64,000 nt of DNA from Paenibacillus cellulosilyticus (GCF_003182255.1 NZ_QGTQ01000011.1:116779-180778); one strand, 5' to 3'; counted from the stretch's first letter, positions 36,193 to 45,773 are shown. Notes: generated by a model not told the origin, from the sequence alone. Program-made: numbers and translations.

Positions 36193-36204
36193 TCGTCATT
36201 TTGC

Positions 36205-37752
36205 TTACTGAATTCCTTTTTTCTCAAGATATGCTACCCACTGCTTCTTGTAAGACTGTTGAATTTTATCAAGCCCTGCCTGCTGCGCCTTCTCCATGAA
36301 GAGCGAGAGTCCGGCTTGCACGTCATCGATCTGGCCTGCTAATAGTGGGTACAAATACTGCTTCACGACTTGCTCGAGCGCTGCCCGTTCCGCTTGGTAT
36401 TCGGAATAATCCTCGATAAAGCCGGTATAAATATCAGGCTTCTGAACCTTGTCCAGTTCATTGAAAATCTGCTGCACGCGATCATAGGTTGGTTCGAACA
36501 GCATGTACGCCGGATTACGCCACGCCCATCCGCTCATCGCTTCCCGGGGAAATCCGTTGGAGCTCACGTCGCCGACCTGTTTGTAGTAGCCGTTCTCAAC
36601 CGTATAATTGACGCCTTCAATGCCATATTGGGTCAGCAGATTATAACGTTTGTCCGTAACCAGCTTCTCATAGAATGCAAGTGCCTGCTCAGGGTGTTGG
36701 CTTCCCGCTGGAATGGCGAATCCGTTATGAATCGGATGAACCGGCGTCGCATATCCGTTCGTTCGGCCGAACGGCGTGTAACCAAGATCCCAATCCGGAT
36801 GCTGCGACTGCATGCTGCTCAACATTGCATTATAACGCGTTGGATTATCGCTTAGCAGCGACGCCGCCGAGCCGTTAATGATTCGTTCCTGTATGGACTC
36901 CGGGTCATTCAACTCATTCTTGGAGAAGTAACCTAGTTCTGCCCAGCTCCTATATTTCTTCAGATCCTCCAGATGTTCAGCCGAACCCCAATACGATACG
37001 ATGGCGCGCGGATTAGCATAGGAAGCGAACATACCATACGGCATCGCCCCTACTTCCTTACGCTGGAACTCCAAATAGGCATACTGGATGGAATTCTCGA
37101 CGCTAGCGCCAAAAGCAACCGGTTGAATAGTAGGCTCGTGCTGCTTAATTCCCGCGAGATACGCTTCGAACGTCGGAATATCGACTGGCGTCGGCAGATC
37201 GTACTTCTTGCGCAGATCCTCTCGCCACACAAACCCGCCCGTTACATACTCTTTATATGTTGAAGGTATCGTATAGATTTTGCCATCGACTCGAACGGCA
37301 TCCCACATCTCTTGAGGTACAAACGATTGCAGCTCCGGCGCCGCCAGTGGCAGCAGCTCATCGAGCGCAGTAAATGCGCCTTTCTTGGCATATTGCTGAT
37401 ATTGTACCCAGTCCGCTGTAAAGATCAAATCGACCGCCCTGCCCGTCGATAACAGCAGCTTGTACTTCTGGTCCCAGTCCGTCCACGTCGTGTAATTGAA
37501 CTTGACCTTTACGTTCAAATCTTCCAGTGCCATCTTATTGATCTCAGCTTCAATGGTCGGCAGATCCTTCGGCGCATTCCCGAGCATATAGAACTGGATT
37601 TCGGTCGGTTTCGAAGAGCCTTCTGCAAGATTAGTGTCTGCCGTATCGCTCTTATTGGTTCCTCCATTGCTATTGCTGCATGCGGAAAGGAGGGATAACA
37701 TCATCACGATTGCAAGTAAGAGCCCTATCCCTTTCTTTCTACTGCTTCTCAT
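36205..37752 (-). CDS. Paralogous sugar-binding lipoprotein
   Basis: A 515-residue solute-binding lipoprotein very similar to the one at 32260-33849 over the entire mature chain, for example shared blocks KFNYTTWTDWDQKYKLLLS, WREDLRKKYDLPTPVD and NGFAIP. Lipobox LLSAC, lipidated Cys25. It is not in the permease operon: a strong terminator follows it and the permeases start 470 bases later. It probably offers a second specificity or affinity to the same permeases. Start behind AGGAGG with 7 bases spacing. AGTGAAC and ACTGAAC lie 80-110 bases upstream. Confidence 0.92.
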   Translation of the reverse strand: MRSSRKKGIGLLLAIVMMLSLLSACSNSNGGTNKSDTADTNLAEGSSKPTEIQFYMLGNAPKDLPTIEAEINKMALEDLNVKVKFNYTTWTDWDQKYKLLLSTGRAVDLIFTADWVQYQQYAKKGAFTALDELLPLAAPELQSFVPQEMWDAVRVDGKIYTIPSTYKEYVTGGFVWREDLRKKYDLPTPVDIPTFEAYLAGIKQHEPTIQPVAFGASVENSIQYAYLEFQRKEVGAMPYGMFASYANPRAIVSYWGSAEHLEDLKKYRSWAELGYFSKNELNDPESIQERIINGSAASLLSDNPTRYNAMLSSMQSQHPDWDLGYTPFGRTNGYATPVHPIHNGFAIPAGSQHPEQALAFYEKLVTDKRYNLLTQYGIEGVNYTVENGYYKQVGDVSSNGFPREAMSGWAWRNPAYMLFEPTYDRVQQIFNELDKVQKPDIYTGFIEDYSEYQAERAALEQVVKQYLYPLLAGQIDDVQAGLSLFMEKAQQAGLDKIQQSYKKQWVAYLEKKGIQ

Positions 37753-37829
37753 ATGCGTTCCTCCTGTGCGGTGTCATCCTGAATGTATAGTGCATCTTCC
37801 TCATTGTAAATTGCTGCGTGCCAGCAGAA

Positions 37830-37860
37830 CAGTGAACGATTCGAGCATCACTGAACAAAA
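37830..37860 (-). promoter_or_regulatory. Two AGTGAAC-like sites upstream of the binding protein
   Basis: CAGTGAACGATT (from 37830) and CACTGAACAAAA (from 37849) are offset by 19 bases, in the gap before the second binding-protein gene. Confidence 0.45.
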
Positions 37861-37876
37861 GAGCGATTTCGGTCCA

Positions 37877-38767
37877 TTATCCAAAAGCATAACGAAGCCG
37901 GTAATTGCGAGGCGATATCCCCTCCGCCCGAGAGAAACAAGCCGTGAAATAAGCGGCTTGATTAAACCCGACATCCTCCGCAATCCGCGCGACCGTATAA
38001 TCGGTCTGAAGAAGCAATAGCTTCGCTTGCTCGATTCGCTGCGATAATACGTATTCCATCGGCGTAACCCCAAACACTTTGCGCATGCATCTGGCGATAT
38101 ACACGGGATGAAAGTTCAGCTCCTCGCCAAGTGTCTGCAATGTAATTCTTTCCTTGTAGTTCATGCGAATATAAGCGGCTGCGCGATTCGCGCATGTAAG
38201 CACCGGTGAGGTGGATTCCTCCTTCTCAATGGAGGTCGAAAGCTCACGCAATATTTGTTGAAAAATCAGCTGCTGCTGCCAATTGGCTCCGCTTGAATAG
38301 AAGCTCTCATTTAACTTCACGAGCTGGTCGAATAACTCCTCCGTTCGATTGCGGTCAAAGACCCGAATGAAGGATGGAATAAGAATTTGGCTGGTGTACG
38401 TCGAATAAGACCATACCGCGTAAGGGTTCGCTTCCGGCTGCTGTTCCGAAGCAAGAGCCGGAAGCTTCGCATCGTAAGTGGACCAACTGCCGGTCGTCTG
38501 AAAATGCAGCCAATAATACGAAGTCATCGCGTCGCATTCTTGGATGGCATAATGGTAGCTGTCCGGTCTTAGAATTAACGCATCACCCTGCCTCACTTCG
38601 TAATGACGCTCTTCCTCTCCAATATAGAGACAGCCCTCTCGTACGAACAGCAAATCGAAAACCCCGATATTTTGCCTGCTTACATGCTTGCCGCCTGGAT
38701 CAAGACGGGACATTCCCCCCATCATATAATGAGGCAGCGGCGGAATCGTAAATTGCAATACGCTCAT
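37877..38767 (-). CDS. AraC-family regulator
   Basis: A 296-residue regulator. The cupin half has VFDLLFVREGCLYIGEEERHY (in part) and LILRPDSYHYAIQECD; the tail has AraC helix-turn-helix motifs (ELNFHPVYIARCMRKVFGV and NQAAYFTACFSRAEGISPRNYR). It lies directly upstream of the second binding-protein gene on the same strand, 124 bases away, with the AGTGAAC-like sites between. It is a good candidate to recognise them. Start behind GGGGGG. Confidence 0.9.
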   Translation of the reverse strand: MSVLQFTIPPLPHYMMGGMSRLDPGGKHVSRQNIGVFDLLFVREGCLYIGEEERHYEVRQGDALILRPDSYHYAIQECDAMTSYYWLHFQTTGSWSTYDAKLPALASEQQPEANPYAVWSYSTYTSQILIPSFIRVFDRNRTEELFDQLVKLNESFYSSGANWQQQLIFQQILRELSTSIEKEESTSPVLTCANRAAAYIRMNYKERITLQTLGEELNFHPVYIARCMRKVFGVTPMEYVLSQRIEQAKLLLLQTDYTVARIAEDVGFNQAAYFTACFSRAEGISPRNYRLRYAFG

Positions 38768-38929
38768 TGTCGCCCCCCTTTCTTCGCGGCTATCTACAGG
38801 TTTAGATTTTGAAAGTTTTAGTTGCTTACATCATACATAGGTTCGTTAAATCCGTCTATAATCTGGGATAACATCCGTCGAAGTGCTTACAATGATGCAC
38901 CTTTCGACCCCCAGGAGGTTACTAGCGGA

Positions 38930-40357
38930 ATGAAAGCAAGCTTGTCCGACAATACGAAGGAACGGTCATTTTCTTTATGGTCACTCGCGTGGCCGATCTT
39001 TATCGAGCTGATGTTAATGATCATGCTTGGAACGGTAGATACGTTAATGGTCAGCCGAATCTCGGACGATGCCGTCGCAGTAACTGGATTATCGAATCAA
39101 CTGTTTGGATCCGTAAGCACGGTCTTCTCCGTCCTCACAGGGGGAGCCGGCATTATCATCGCTCAGAAGCTAGGCGCCCGGCTGAATGAGGAGGCGCGAA
39201 CTGTTGCCATCATTACAATGAAAGTAACCGGCTTGATCGGGATCTTATTGGGCATCGTTTTGTACCTGTTCCCTGAACCAATCGCTAGAATTATCCAGAT
39301 GCCTGCTTCATTAATTCCCTTATCGAGAGACTACCTTGCGATTGTTGGCGGCGGACTTGCTTTCAATGCCATGTCCTCTGCCTTCAGTACGGCCATTCGC
39401 AGCAGCGGCAATACGAAGGGACCCATGGTTACTGCGGTCAGCATCAACGTTCTGCATGTTGCGCTTAATTACGCCTTTATCTTCGGAGCATTTGGTTTTC
39501 CGGAGTGGGGGCTTACCGGGGTTGCCGTGTCCAATCTGCTCTCACGAATTGTACAGTTCATCATCTTAGCCATTATGTTTGTTGGCTCATTCGAACGCAG
39601 AATCGGATTGCGGGATCTTCGCATTCGGGATCGCAAGCTATTCAGAGAGATCCTTCGAATCGGTTGGCCGCTTGGCGTGAACAGCTCTTGTTGGTCTCTA
39701 TCGCAAATGGTGATCTTCATGTTCTTAGCCATGCTTGGTGCCAAGGATCTCGCCGCGCGAACTTATCTAAGCACCTTGGAGTCGTATTGCTTCGTTCTTG
39801 GGTATTCGATCGCCCTAAGCGTACAAATTCAAATCGCCCATCAATTCGGAGCGAAACAATTTAAACAAGCCTATTCGAGCGCCTACAGAGCTCTCTATAT
39901 CGGACTTGCGATCGTATTGGTGAATGCAACCATTCTAGCCGTCTTCGGGAAACATTTCTTATCGTTCTTCACCGATGATCCCGAAATCCAGCAGATCGGA
40001 ATTGCCTTGCTCGTGCTCAACATGATTCTACAGCCTGGCAAAATGCTCAATATGGGCTTTAACGCAGCGCTCAACGGGGTCGGCGATACTCGCTATTCGA
40101 TGGTGACTTCTATTTTCTCCATGTGGCTGATCGCGACGGGCTTGTCGTATGTGCTGGGGGTGCATTACGGGTGGGGACTTACGGCTATCTACTGCTGCAT
40201 GATCGCTGACGAATACACGCGCGGAATACTCGTGTTCATTCGCTGGAAGCAGCGCAAATACGTAAGACGTGCACAAGGCGAGGATGAACGGCTCCATGGT
40301 TCTGACAAACCAGTGTCGATGCCGATTGAAGATCAGAAGGGGTCCTTGCAATTCTGA
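38930..40357 (+). CDS. MATE-family efflux transporter
   Basis: A 475-residue membrane protein with the twelve-helix multidrug and toxin extrusion fold: ELMLMIMLGTVDTLMVSRIS near the N-terminus, repeated GALNGVGDTRYSM-like motif near residue 390. It would expel cationic compounds in exchange for Na+ or H+. The ATG at 38930 lies 10 bases after AGGAGG; the open frame extends back to 38822 without a site. A TATAAT at 38857-38862 is the likely -10. It is flanked by a bidirectional terminator. Confidence 0.9.
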   Translation: MKASLSDNTKERSFSLWSLAWPIFIELMLMIMLGTVDTLMVSRISDDAVAVTGLSNQLFGSVSTVFSVLTGGAGIIIAQKLGARLNEEARTVAIITMKVTGLIGILLGIVLYLFPEPIARIIQMPASLIPLSRDYLAIVGGGLAFNAMSSAFSTAIRSSGNTKGPMVTAVSINVLHVALNYAFIFGAFGFPEWGLTGVAVSNLLSRIVQFIILAIMFVGSFERRIGLRDLRIRDRKLFREILRIGWPLGVNSSCWSLSQMVIFMFLAMLGAKDLAARTYLSTLESYCFVLGYSIALSVQIQIAHQFGAKQFKQAYSSAYRALYIGLAIVLVNATILAVFGKHFLSFFTDDPEIQQIGIALLVLNMILQPGKMLNMGFNAALNGVGDTRYSMVTSIFSMWLIATGLSYVLGVHYGWGLTAIYCCMIADEYTRGILVFIRWKQRKYVRRAQGEDERLHGSDKPVSMPIEDQKGSLQF

Positions 40358-40371
40358 CTCCGTATTCGAAT

Positions 40372-40403
40372 GACGAAGAGGGCGGGGAACCGCCCTCTTC
40401 GTC
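40372..40403. terminator. Bidirectional terminator
   Basis: Perfect 14-base stem GACGAAGAGGGCGG with loop GGAA between the convergent MATE and glycosidase genes. Confidence 0.85.
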
Positions 40404-40407
40404 CTAT

Positions 40408-42297
40408 TTAATAGAAGATAGCCGGAATATAATCAATTGCCTCTGAGATTGGCTTCTCAACTCCCTGCCGAAGCAAGTAAAGCCGCTTATTAGCCTCAGC
40501 CAGAGGTCCAGTGACCTCCACATATTCTCGATTACAGACATCAACCAGGCCGATGTTGTAATTCTCGCCATCGAACCGCCCCAAATAGGGCTGATCGTTC
40601 AACTGGAAATGATGAACGCCCAAGCAATAAGGCAGCGCTGCAGCTTGTTCCACGTAATGGCGAACAGCCTTGCCGCGGTTTTCTTGGTCTCTCGCACCCC
40701 GGATGCCGGTAGCCGGCAGTCCTCGATCAATGGAACCGAAGTGGAACTCACCCACCATCACTGGCATGCGCACATTGGCGTACACCTCTTCTACCGCAGC
40801 ATTGCATACTTTCTCATAACAGTTGATAGAGAAAATATCAAAGTACTCGCTGCCGCTGTACAGATCCGGGCTTGAAATATAGGCATAGCGGATACCGAGA
40901 TTCAAATGATGCGGATCGGCTTCCTTCAGCGCTTGCGCAGGAACTCGGATATATTCGCTGATCAACACGCGTGAGAAGGCCGCCAGATCGGCCATTGCCA
41001 CTTCGGACACTTTCGGGAAATCCCCCAGTTTGAACAGCTCTTCATATGAGGCTGCCGCCGTTTCCCAGCTGTGGTTAAGCGCTGTCAAATCGGAGTAACG
41101 CTCCTTCAGGAATTCGATCAACGCCTGCTTGGATGCCAATTCCCCCGGACAACGCAGCAGCTCATAGCCCAAATTCAAGCGGTCTACAAAAGCCCAGTTC
41201 GGCTCATTGGACATAAAATAACCAATCAGATAGCTATCGTCCTGATAAGCAAGCAGCTGCTGGGCGAATTCACGCGACCGCTGCGCATATTCTTCCGAGA
41301 ACACGTCGGGGAAATCGCGGTAAATAGTCGCTGTCGTCGTTGGATAATCCCTCAGCATCGCTACATAAGGAATGTTCGAGCTGCGCGCGAATTCCATATC
41401 GCTCCAGGCGGCAATCGTATTAATCCCCCATTGGATCAGACGGTACTTGGTGATTTCGTTCCAAGCGTCACGCCATTCCTCGCCGAAAGCCCGCTTCATA
41501 TTATCGACCGGAAAATCACGTCTGACCCCAGCATGATCCACCGGTTCCGTTGAGTGGGGATTCACACAGTCGAGTCCGCTGCTGAAGAAGCCGTGTCCGT
41601 CAGGGGTGACCAGCCAATGCCGCTCCCCCTCCTGCTCCAACCGAAAATAACCAGTGGCTTCGAACTTCATATCCGGCGCTCCATAATAGCCGTCCGCATG
41701 GCTATCCAGAAACTGCAGGGCCTCCTCTCTCAATTCCGCCAGGTAGCGGTTGCTCGCCTCCGCACTTGCTGTTTTGCCCAGCCAGTCTCTACCGGTGTAC
41801 TGTCCAAGCTCATCAACGTGGGAGTCCAATTCCATATTCAGCTCCGGCTTCTCCTGAGAGAGACGGACATTGCTTACGACAAGAGCGGTTTGCGCATGAG
41901 AAGGAGGCAGCACAATGCCAAAGGCCGTCAGGCGGTCCGGATTGATTCGGTTGCCCTTGACCACCGTCTTCAGGATGCCCGGCTGACGGGGACCAAACAA
42001 CGTTTGTCCATCCAGAAACTGCAAAGGCACGCAGATGGTCGTCGTAAACCGCGGCAGCACGCCAACTGCAACGAATAAGTCGCAGTTCTTATCCACATGG
42101 TCTTCCCAGAAGCTCATATTCAAACAAACCGCATAATCTTCCTTGTTCTCTACATCAACTAGCAGGTATGAGTATCCTTCCAACTGCTTGCCTTCCAAAG
42201 GATAATAAAGTCCGCCGCCTTCTTCGTTGAATCGGATAAAAGAATCCTCCTGCCTGCATCCTTGCAAGCGAGGTTGTTCACCAAATCGATAATCCAT
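40408..42297 (-). CDS. Clan GH-A glycosidase, GH50/GH42-like
   Basis: A 629-residue enzyme with a beta-sandwich N-terminus (1-150) and a TIM barrel. The entry signature RHWLVTPDGHGFFSSGLDCV (near 226-245) resembles agarase-type and galactosidase-type enzymes. The two catalytic acids are in YFMSNEPNW (Glu365, acid/base) and MVGEFHFG (Glu517, nucleophile). No signal peptide, so it works in the cytoplasm. It likely cleaves beta-galactosides, perhaps pectic galactan fragments, but this is not proved. AATAGTGAACAATT and AATGAACAAA, 19 bases apart, lie 100-130 bases upstream. Confidence 0.8.
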   Translation of the reverse strand: MDYRFGEQPRLQGCRQEDSFIRFNEEGGGLYYPLEGKQLEGYSYLLVDVENKEDYAVCLNMSFWEDHVDKNCDLFVAVGVLPRFTTTICVPLQFLDGQTLFGPRQPGILKTVVKGNRINPDRLTAFGIVLPPSHAQTALVVSNVRLSQEKPELNMELDSHVDELGQYTGRDWLGKTASAEASNRYLAELREEALQFLDSHADGYYGAPDMKFEATGYFRLEQEGERHWLVTPDGHGFFSSGLDCVNPHSTEPVDHAGVRRDFPVDNMKRAFGEEWRDAWNEITKYRLIQWGINTIAAWSDMEFARSSNIPYVAMLRDYPTTTATIYRDFPDVFSEEYAQRSREFAQQLLAYQDDSYLIGYFMSNEPNWAFVDRLNLGYELLRCPGELASKQALIEFLKERYSDLTALNHSWETAAASYEELFKLGDFPKVSEVAMADLAAFSRVLISEYIRVPAQALKEADPHHLNLGIRYAYISSPDLYSGSEYFDIFSINCYEKVCNAAVEEVYANVRMPVMVGEFHFGSIDRGLPATGIRGARDQENRGKAVRHYVEQAAALPYCLGVHHFQLNDQPYLGRFDGENYNIGLVDVCNREYVEVTGPLAEANKRLYLLRQGVEKPISEAIDYIPAIFY

Positions 42298-42396
42298 TGC
42301 TCAGTTCCTCCCTCAACCTTCGTCTGAACGAGACTAAGTTCTGCTGACTGCTTGCCCTTTCGACAATAGGTATATCACACCGCCAACGGGAAAAAT

Positions 42397-42425
42397 AGTG
42401 AACAATTCAACGAACAATGAACAAA
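42397..42425 (-). promoter_or_regulatory. AGTGAACAA-type sites upstream of the GH-A gene
   Basis: AGTGAACAA (42397-42405) and AATGAACAAA (42416-42425), offset by 19 bases as at 37830-37860. Confidence 0.45.
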
Positions 42426-42458
42426 TGAGAGGTAGAACGTGAACCGAGGGCCTTCTTC

Positions 42459-43217
42459 TTATCTATTAAACAATTCCCTCGTCTTCTCCAATCCGCTGAC
42501 GACATCCTGGGAAGGGAAATACTCCAATCCGACGTAATGGGCGTAACCCGCCGACTGCAATGCATGAAACACGTTCGCATAATGGATCTCACCCGTATGC
42601 AGCTCATGACGACCCGGACAGCCGGCCGCATGGGTATGACCAATGCTTGAGAGGCGACCCAGCATCGTAGCCATTAGATTGCCTTCGGTAATCTGCTGGT
42701 GATAGATATCGTATAACACCTTTACATGCTCGCTGCCGACTTGATCGATAATGTCGAATGCCTCATCCGAGCGTGCTAGAATATATCCCGGATGATCGAC
42801 GGCCGTATTCAGCGGCTCCAGCGTCAGCGTGATGCCTGTAGCTTCTAGAATCGGAACCGCAGAACGAAGTCCAATTACGATATTCTCGATCTGAGCTTCG
42901 CGGGATACCTCAGGAAGCTCGTTCCCCGCAGTTACAATCAACGTGCCGCAGCCTAGGCGCTGCGCAACCTTGACCGTTTCCGACAGACCATCCAGGAAGG
43001 CTTGATGTGTCTCGCTATCCACCAAGCTGCCGCCTTGCGTACAGAATGTCGCGACAGACAGACCCAGCCGCTTCATTGCGTTCTCCATCAGCTGGATGTC
43101 CTTGTTACTCCAATTCCAAAACTCGAATGCGTCATAACCGCTCGATTTTACTAATGACAGCGCCTCCGTCAGTTCCATGTCTCTGCAGACGGAATCGATA
43201 CATATAGATGGCTTCAT
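42459..43217 (-). CDS. Hydroxypyruvate isomerase-like sugar isomerase
   Basis: A 252-residue TIM-barrel protein of the xylose isomerase-like (AP endonuclease 2) superfamily. Metal-binding residues are in LEPLNTAVDHPGY (Glu), LYDIYHQQ (Asp, His), HTHAAGCPGRHEL (His) and GLEYFPS (Glu), all present. It could interconvert hydroxypyruvate and tartronate semialdehyde or epimerise a keto-sugar. The ATG at 43217 follows GAGAGGAG with 9 bases spacing; a longer frame to 43289 has no site. It lies about 100 bases downstream of the decarboxylating dehydrogenase, so both may treat the same sugar acid. Confidence 0.82.
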   Translation of the reverse strand: MKPSICIDSVCRDMELTEALSLVKSSGYDAFEFWNWSNKDIQLMENAMKRLGLSVATFCTQGGSLVDSETHQAFLDGLSETVKVAQRLGCGTLIVTAGNELPEVSREAQIENIVIGLRSAVPILEATGITLTLEPLNTAVDHPGYILARSDEAFDIIDQVGSEHVKVLYDIYHQQITEGNLMATMLGRLSSIGHTHAAGCPGRHELHTGEIHYANVFHALQSAGYAHYVGLEYFPSQDVVSGLEKTRELFNR

Positions 43218-43313
43218 AGTGATGTGCTCCTCTCTATTCTGAAGCTGCTTAAAGTCTAATCTCTCGCAGACGATGTTCGGCATAGCCAAACGGTTTTCCT
43301 TCCAGTATGCTAA

Positions 43314-44384
43314 CTAGCGAGCAATATGTTCCACAATCGCTGCCGTGAATGCTGTCGTTGATACGCTGCCGCCCAGATCCTTCGTTGTAACACCGGATGA
43401 GATGGTTGCGGTAATTCCGGATTCCATCGTGCGAGCTACACTCAGCAAGCTCTCATCGCTATGACGACTGGCGAGCCATTCAAGGAACATGACAGTTGAG
43501 AGCATCAGACCAACTGGGTTTGCAATGTTTTGCCCTGCAATATCAGGTGCCGAGCCATGAGCAGCTTGTGCCATCGCTTGATTCTCGTTCGTATTAATCG
43601 AAGGGGCCAATCCCAGGCTGCCTACCAGTTCACCGGCTAGATCAGATAGGATATCGCCAAACATATTCTCGGTTACGATGACATCGAAGAAATGAGCGCG
43701 GCGCACCAGATGCGCGGTCATTTCGTCAATATGGAAATCATCCACTTCCACCTCAGGATAATGCTCGCCTACTTCACGGCACACCTTGAGGAAGAGACCT
43801 GATCCAAGCTTGATAACATTCGCTTTATGTACGATCGTTACTTTCTTGCGGCGCTGCATCGCCATCTGGAAAGCGGCATGTGCAATACGTTCAACGGCTC
43901 GCCTAGTGAATACGCCTGCGGATACCACGACATCCGGCGTGATCTGCCATTCACCTACGCCAATATACATATTTCGGTCGCAGTAGTAGCCCTCCGTATT
44001 CTCGCGATAAATAACGAGATTCGCTTGGCCTACAACGCTTTTGATCCCTTCCATCGTCTTGGCAGGACGAACGTTCGCGTACAGATCAAAGCTGTGACGC
44101 AGCTCTCCGCTAGGATTACGGTTCTCCTTATGTTGTTCCGGGTATGCCGCAGAGTCGTGAGGCCCCATAATCCAGCCGTGCATATCTTTCAACGCATCCT
44201 TCGTGACTTGCGGAATAGGATCGTTATATTGATCAATGGCTTCCCATCCCATCGGAAGCTTCACGAATTCGAAATTTACACCGCCAGCACGTGCAGCGGC
44301 CGCTTCCAATACTTCAATTGTTGCTTTCGTTATCTCAGGACCAATGCCGTCTCCATGCAGCACGCCGATTGTATAAGTTGTCAT
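43314..44384 (-). CDS. Isopropylmalate/tartrate dehydrogenase-like enzyme
   Basis: A cytoplasmic NAD-dependent beta-decarboxylating dehydrogenase of about 356 residues. It carries the family signatures IGVLHGDGIGPEITKAT near the N-terminus, ENTEGYY in the substrate segment, and the metal-binding NMFGDILSDLAGELVGSLGLAPS (in part). The substrate may be tartrate, malate or isopropylmalate; the neighbour genes for sugar catabolism favour a tartrate-like sugar acid. The start is chosen at ATG 44384; a GTG at 44393 sits only 2 bases after AAAGGA. Confidence 0.85.
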   Translation of the reverse strand: MTTYTIGVLHGDGIGPEITKATIEVLEAAAARAGGVNFEFVKLPMGWEAIDQYNDPIPQVTKDALKDMHGWIMGPHDSAAYPEQHKENRNPSGELRHSFDLYANVRPAKTMEGIKSVVGQANLVIYRENTEGYYCDRNMYIGVGEWQITPDVVVSAGVFTRRAVERIAHAAFQMAMQRRKKVTIVHKANVIKLGSGLFLKVCREVGEHYPEVEVDDFHIDEMTAHLVRRAHFFDVIVTENMFGDILSDLAGELVGSLGLAPSINTNENQAMAQAAHGSAPDIAGQNIANPVGLMLSTVMFLEWLASRHSDESLLSVARTMESGITATISSGVTTKDLGGSVSTTAFTAAIVEHIAR

Positions 44385-44430
44385 CGCTATCACAATCCTT
44401 TCTTATTGGATGATCAGTAGAAACATAACA

Positions 44431-44460
44431 AAGACAGCGGCATTATTATACCGCTGTCTT
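44431..44460 (-). terminator. Terminator of the cohesin-SLH gene
   Basis: Perfect 10-base stem AAGACAGCGG/CCGCTGTCTT with an AT-rich loop of 10; ends the operon of the dockerin enzyme and anchor protein on the minus strand. Confidence 0.7.
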
Positions 44461-44566
44461 CGCTCTTGTCCAAACTTTATCTCCTGACCGCTTACGCGGT
44501 CGGCAGAGTACTTTTCATGATCTAGCACGCACGGTCGCCGCTCGCCAGGAGACATATTGTCATTGC

Positions 44567-45646
44567 TTAATTCATGCTCTTATGCCCCAGCTTATAGTCC
44601 AACGCAGTCATAATAATCGTTACGGACTCTGCCCGACTCGCGTTGCTCGCCGGCGAGAATTTGTTGCCGCCGCTCCCTTTAACGATACCCGCGTTTACAG
44701 CGGCCGCGATCGAAGGTTGTGCCCATGCTGCGATTTGGTCCGTATCAGCGAAGGTTGGCTTCTCTTGCGCGTTCAGCTGCAGGCCAAGCACGCGTACGAG
44801 AATAGCCGTCATCTCCGTCCTCGTAATGAGTTGGTTCGGACGGAACGTTCCATCCGCATAGCCCGTAACAACACCCGCCGCAGCTGCTTCAGCAATTGCT
44901 GTCTTCGCCCAGTTCGGCAGCTTCGCCGCGTCAGCGAAGTCAGGCGTTACGCCTGTTGCCGATTGTAATGCAAAGGTGCGGGTGATCATCGTTGTGAACT
45001 CAGCACGGGTCACGTTATTTTTAGGACGGAACGTTCCATCCGGATAACCGCTTACGATACCGAGTGCTGCGGCCCGCTCAATCGCATCCTTGGCCCAATG
45101 CCCGTCTAGATCCGAGAAAGTTATTGGTTTCACTTCATCAATAGGAGCAACCGGAATGCTTACATTCACCTCAGGCGCTGCTTCCTCCGTCTTCCGATCG
45201 CTTGTAACGAGCTTCACATTGTTGAGCGTAATATTCGCATTGCCGGACGAATCGCTAGACGCTATAAAGGTAATGGTCGCCAGCTCCACTGTTCCGCTTA
45301 AACCATCCGTATCCCCAATCTTGGTATGAGCGAACAAGAGCTTGCCACCCGTTGTATCCTTCGGGGGAATGGAGAAGCCGGATATGGCGCTAACAGTCTT
45401 CACATAGCTCAAAAGCTTATTATCGAATGTCAGCTGTAATTCGTATCCATATACATCCGTCAGATTCGTGCCGATGACTGTCACACTTACCTGCTGCCCC
45501 TCTGGGGATGTCTGCGAACTTACTTTTAGAGAAAAAGAGGGCTGTGCTGCCATCGCTGTCAATGGATTCATCGTTATAGTCAACAATAGGAGAAGTACGA
45601 TTCCGATCAAACCTACTTGGCCGTATCTGTATTTGATGCTGAACAT
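44567..45646 (-). CDS. Cohesin plus SLH surface anchor protein
   Basis: A secreted cell-surface protein of about 359 residues. A signal peptide ends near MNPLTAMAA, then a cohesin-like beta-sandwich (about 35-150, with VSVTVIGTNLTDVYGYELQL and LLFAHTKIG) and three SLH repeats (about 170-350), with motifs TRAEF, TRTEM and SRAES, that bind pyruvylated cell-wall polymer. A cohesin would hold a dockerin-bearing enzyme on the wall. The dockerin enzyme is encoded directly upstream, 128 bases away in the same orientation, so this is likely an enzyme-plus-anchor operon. The chosen ATG at 45646 lies about 11 bases after AAAGGGG; the frame opens earlier at 45721. Whether the cohesin really binds that dockerin is inference. 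Confidence 0.82.
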   Translation of the reverse strand: MFSIKYRYGQVGLIGIVLLLLLTITMNPLTAMAAQPSFSLKVSSQTSPEGQQVSVTVIGTNLTDVYGYELQLTFDNKLLSYVKTVSAISGFSIPPKDTTGGKLLFAHTKIGDTDGLSGTVELATITFIASSDSSGNANITLNNVKLVTSDRKTEEAAPEVNVSIPVAPIDEVKPITFSDLDGHWAKDAIERAAALGIVSGYPDGTFRPKNNVTRAEFTTMITRTFALQSATGVTPDFADAAKLPNWAKTAIAEAAAAGVVTGYADGTFRPNQLITRTEMTAILVRVLGLQLNAQEKPTFADTDQIAAWAQPSIAAAVNAGIVKGSGGNKFSPASNASRAESVTIIMTALDYKLGHKSMN

Positions 45647-45773
45647 GCAGCAGGACGCCCCTTTCCATTGTCCAAATTTGAGAAGAAGGAGGAGGCCTTG
45701 CAGCCCCCTCCTCATCAACATACACTTGCTGCCTTTAGTAGAACCTCAACTTACTGCATTCCTGGTGCAATCA

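Larger units (their letters stand above)
35736..36204. other. Intergenic region with hairpins and AGTGAA sites
   Basis: About 470 bases with no gene. Contains AATAGTGAAA (35851-35860) and ACAGTGAACGATT (35894-35906), a hairpin at 36009-36040 and the terminator of the upstream gene at 36161-36192. Confidence 0.5.
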
